Assembly: GCA_025980625.1 (NCBI GenBank)
Contig: JAICXG010000141.1
Span: forward strand, 1 to 7,436
DNA from: Chthoniobacterales bacterium
Lineage (GTDB): Bacteria > Verrucomicrobiota > Verrucomicrobiia > Chthoniobacterales > UBA10450
Direction of reading: 5' to 3'
Length of the DNA: 7,436 nucleotides
Shown here: piece after piece, positions 6,548-7,436 of the stretch
How the letters are laid out: every line of letters starts with the position of its first letter
Numbering within the stretch: position 1 is the stretch's first letter
Notes under the pieces: generated by a model
The model's database searches: none
Told to the model about the DNA's origin: nothing
The model's input: only the letters and a program-made list of their open reading frames with translations
Translations under genes and position numbers: made by a program

Positions 6548-7287
6548 ATTTTAAGGACCATTTCTCCCGGCAGGCGGGCGAGTACGCGAAATTTCGTCCG
6601 CCGTACCCACGCGCGCTCTTTGCATTCATCGCGAAGCATTCGCCTAACGACACGCAGGCGCTTGATTGCGCGACCGGCAGCGGACAGGCGGCGGTCGCAC
6701 TCGCGGAGTTTTTCCAAAACGTGATCGCGATTGATGCAAGCGCGGCGCAGATCGCAAGCGCGCAGCCTAACGACTGCGTCGAGTACCGGGTCGCACGAGC
6801 GGAGGCGACGGGATTGCCGGACCATTCCTGCGCGGCGATCACCGTGGCGCAGGCGATGCATTGGCTCGATCTCGATGACTTTTACACCGAAGCCCGCCGC
6901 ATCCTCCAGCCGCGCGGCGTGCTCGTCTTCTGGGCTTACAATTATCTTCGTCTCTCACCCGAGATCGAAGCGGTCGTCAGGCGTTATCACGACGAAATCG
7001 TTGGGCGATACTGGCCGCCCGAGCGCAAAATGGTTGGGCGCGCTTATCTCCAGCTGCCTTTTCCTTTTGAGGAAATCCCGCACCCGGATTTCCAGATTGA
7101 AGCGCGCTGGACGCTGGAACATCTGCTTGGATATCTGCGCACCTGGTCGGCGACGCAGCGTTTCCAGACGGCCAATCGCAGCGACCCACTCGAGCTGATC
7201 GCGCGCGACCTGGCTGAGGCGTGGGGCGACCCGGCGGCGGAACGCATCGCGCTCTGGCCGCTCACCCTCCGGTTCGGCCGCGCCTAA
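6544..7287 (+). CDS. Class I SAM-dependent methyltransferase of the trans-aconitate methyltransferase-like group
   Basis: This is a 247-residue soluble methyltransferase. The N-terminus FKDHFSRQAGEYAKFRPPYP (3-22) is the typical opening of small-molecule methyltransferases resembling Tmt or yeast Crg1. Motif I is ALDCATGSGQ (39-48), with Ala-Thr where many relatives have Gly-Cys. The SAM-binding acid is Asp64 (IAIDAS), followed by AEATGLPD (86-93), VAQAMHWLDLDDFYTEARRIL (101-121) and QPRGVLVFWAY (122-132). The AQA-HW block is characteristic of this group. The real substrate cannot be read from sequence. The ATG overlaps the helicase TGA and has a good Shine-Dalgarno, pointing to coupled translation. 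Octamer copies lie at 6643 and 6766 (each encoding Pro-Asn-Asp), and another at 7283 contains the TAA stop. Confidence 0.87.
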   Translation: MNFKDHFSRQAGEYAKFRPPYPRALFAFIAKHSPNDTQALDCATGSGQAAVALAEFFQNVIAIDASAAQIASAQPNDCVEYRVARAEATGLPDHSCAAITVAQAMHWLDLDDFYTEARRILQPRGVLVFWAYNYLRLSPEIEAVVRRYHDEIVGRYWPPERKMVGRAYLQLPFPFEEIPHPDFQIEARWTLEHLLGYLRTWSATQRFQTANRSDPLELIARDLAEAWGDPAAERIALWPLTLRFGRA

Positions 7288-7427
7288 CGACACCTGCCTT
7301 GCGCGATTCGCAGGCGGAGGGTTTGCCTCTGCGAAGTCAGCACTGGTCAGCCTTGTTTTGGCTTGAGGAGAGGAAAAAGGATGACGTCGCGGATCGATTC
7401 CGCGCCTGTCAGGAGCATCGTTAGGCG
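7281..7427. repeat. Perfect 10-base inverted repeat built on the octamer
   Basis: CGCCTAACGA (7281-7290) and TCGTTAGGCG (7418-7427) are exact reverse complements and flank 127 bases. The left copy holds the methyltransferase TAA stop; the right copy lies inside the likely next gene. With so many octamers present the pairing may be incidental, but the match extends one base beyond the usual nine-base GCCTAACGA form on each side. Confidence 0.6.
7307..7335. terminator. Stem-loop after the second methyltransferase gene, possible terminator
   Basis: TTCGCA (7307-7312) pairs with TGCGAA (7330-7335), and GAGG (7317-7320) with CCTC (7326-7329). A four-base bulge lies on the left and a five-base loop is GTTTG. 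It sits 20 bases after the stop. No T-run follows, so it may act as a rho-dependent pause, a 3' stabiliser, or nothing. Confidence 0.35.
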
Positions 7428-7436
7428 ATCGATCCC
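7381..7436 (+). CDS. Probable start of a further gene, truncated by the window edge
   Basis: An ATG at 7381 follows a purine-rich stretch containing AGGAG (7366-7370) and AGGA (7371-7374), a stronger Shine-Dalgarno region than most in the window. The frame is open for its 18 visible codons (MTSRIDSAPVRSIVRRSI) and leaves the window. This is too little to name a product. The codons include a six-base-pair hairpin (CGCGGA 7388-7393 with TCCGCG 7399-7404) and the octamer at 7418. Confidence 0.4.
   Translation, partial: MTSRIDSAPVRSIVRRSI

Larger units (their letters stand above)
2413..7425. repeat. Interspersed octamer family CCTAACGA/TCGTTAGG, 14 exact copies
   Basis: TCGTTAGG starts at 2413, 2977, 3815, 4148, 4488, 5211, 5520 and 7418. 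CCTAACGA starts at 2593, 4387, 5135, 6643, 6766 and 7283. Twelve of the fourteen extend to GCCTAACGA; the copies at 2413 and 4148 have C in that first position. Copies in genes fall in all frames, encoding SLG, PNE/PND, VRP/VRR/VRL or GLTN, so the conservation is at the DNA level. Single-mismatch versions occur at 3791 (CCTGACGA) and 6974 (TCGTCAGG). There is no copy in 1-2412. The repeat is certain; its function is unknown. Confidence 0.93.

Noticed and set aside
7388..7404. Hairpin CGCGGA/TCCGCG with TCGAT loop, considered as an intrinsic terminator
   Set aside because: There is no T-run after it and it lies just inside a likely coding start, so a terminator call is not supported.
7221..7424. 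Plus-strand open frame of 67 codons
   Set aside because: It overlaps the end of the methyltransferase in another frame, crosses the downstream stem-loop and shows no motif or ribosome binding site.
2413..7425. Octamer TCGTTAGG considered as a telomere-like, CRISPR or tandem repeat
   Set aside because: Copies are single, irregularly spaced and in both orientations, with unrelated flanks, so it is dispersed rather than tandem or CRISPR-like.

Overview
The window looks like chromosomal DNA from a high-GC soil- or water-type bacterium. The style of the proteins (RarA with a GATTYNPFFYVNS sensor-1 region, a stand-alone Lhr-core helicase) and a hexanucleotide repeat at a gene end suggest Verrucomicrobiota (Chthoniobacterales-like). 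That placement is inference. TGA and TAA are both used as ordinary stops, so the standard bacterial code applies.

Layout. Bases 1-1785 (minus strand) hold a secreted thermolysin-like (M4) metallopeptidase running off the left edge. Its lipoprotein signal and propeptide start are separated from the intact catalytic part by a single in-frame TGA at 1540-1542. A 96-base divergent gap follows. Four plus-strand genes then run head to tail: a rarA/mgsA-type AAA+ ATPase (1882-3075), a class I SAM methyltransferase 3 nt later (3079-3795), an Lhr-core-type DEXH helicase (3890-6547), and a second SAM methyltransferase (6544-7287) whose ATG overlaps the helicase stop (ATGA). A probable further plus-strand gene begins at 7381 behind a purine-rich Shine-Dalgarno sequence and leaves the window. 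No tRNA, rRNA, CRISPR array or insertion sequence was seen.

How the genes fit together. RarA and Lhr-core helicases both act on damaged or stalled-replication DNA, so 1882-7287 reads as a small repair-flavoured cluster with two methyltransferases of unknown substrate. The peptidase is functionally unrelated.

The most striking signal is not a gene. The non-palindromic octamer CCTAACGA (reverse complement TCGTTAGG) occurs 14 times between 2413 and 7425, in both orientations, in all three reading frames and between genes, and not at all in bases 1-2412. A rough uniform-base expectation for that stretch is about 0.15-0.2 copies. It behaves like a DNA uptake sequence or a highly iterated HIP1-type element, and inverted copies sit at the ends of two genes. 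The second notable signal is a long inverted repeat at the end of the helicase gene whose 3' arm contains the Shine-Dalgarno of the following methyltransferase, which suggests translational coupling.
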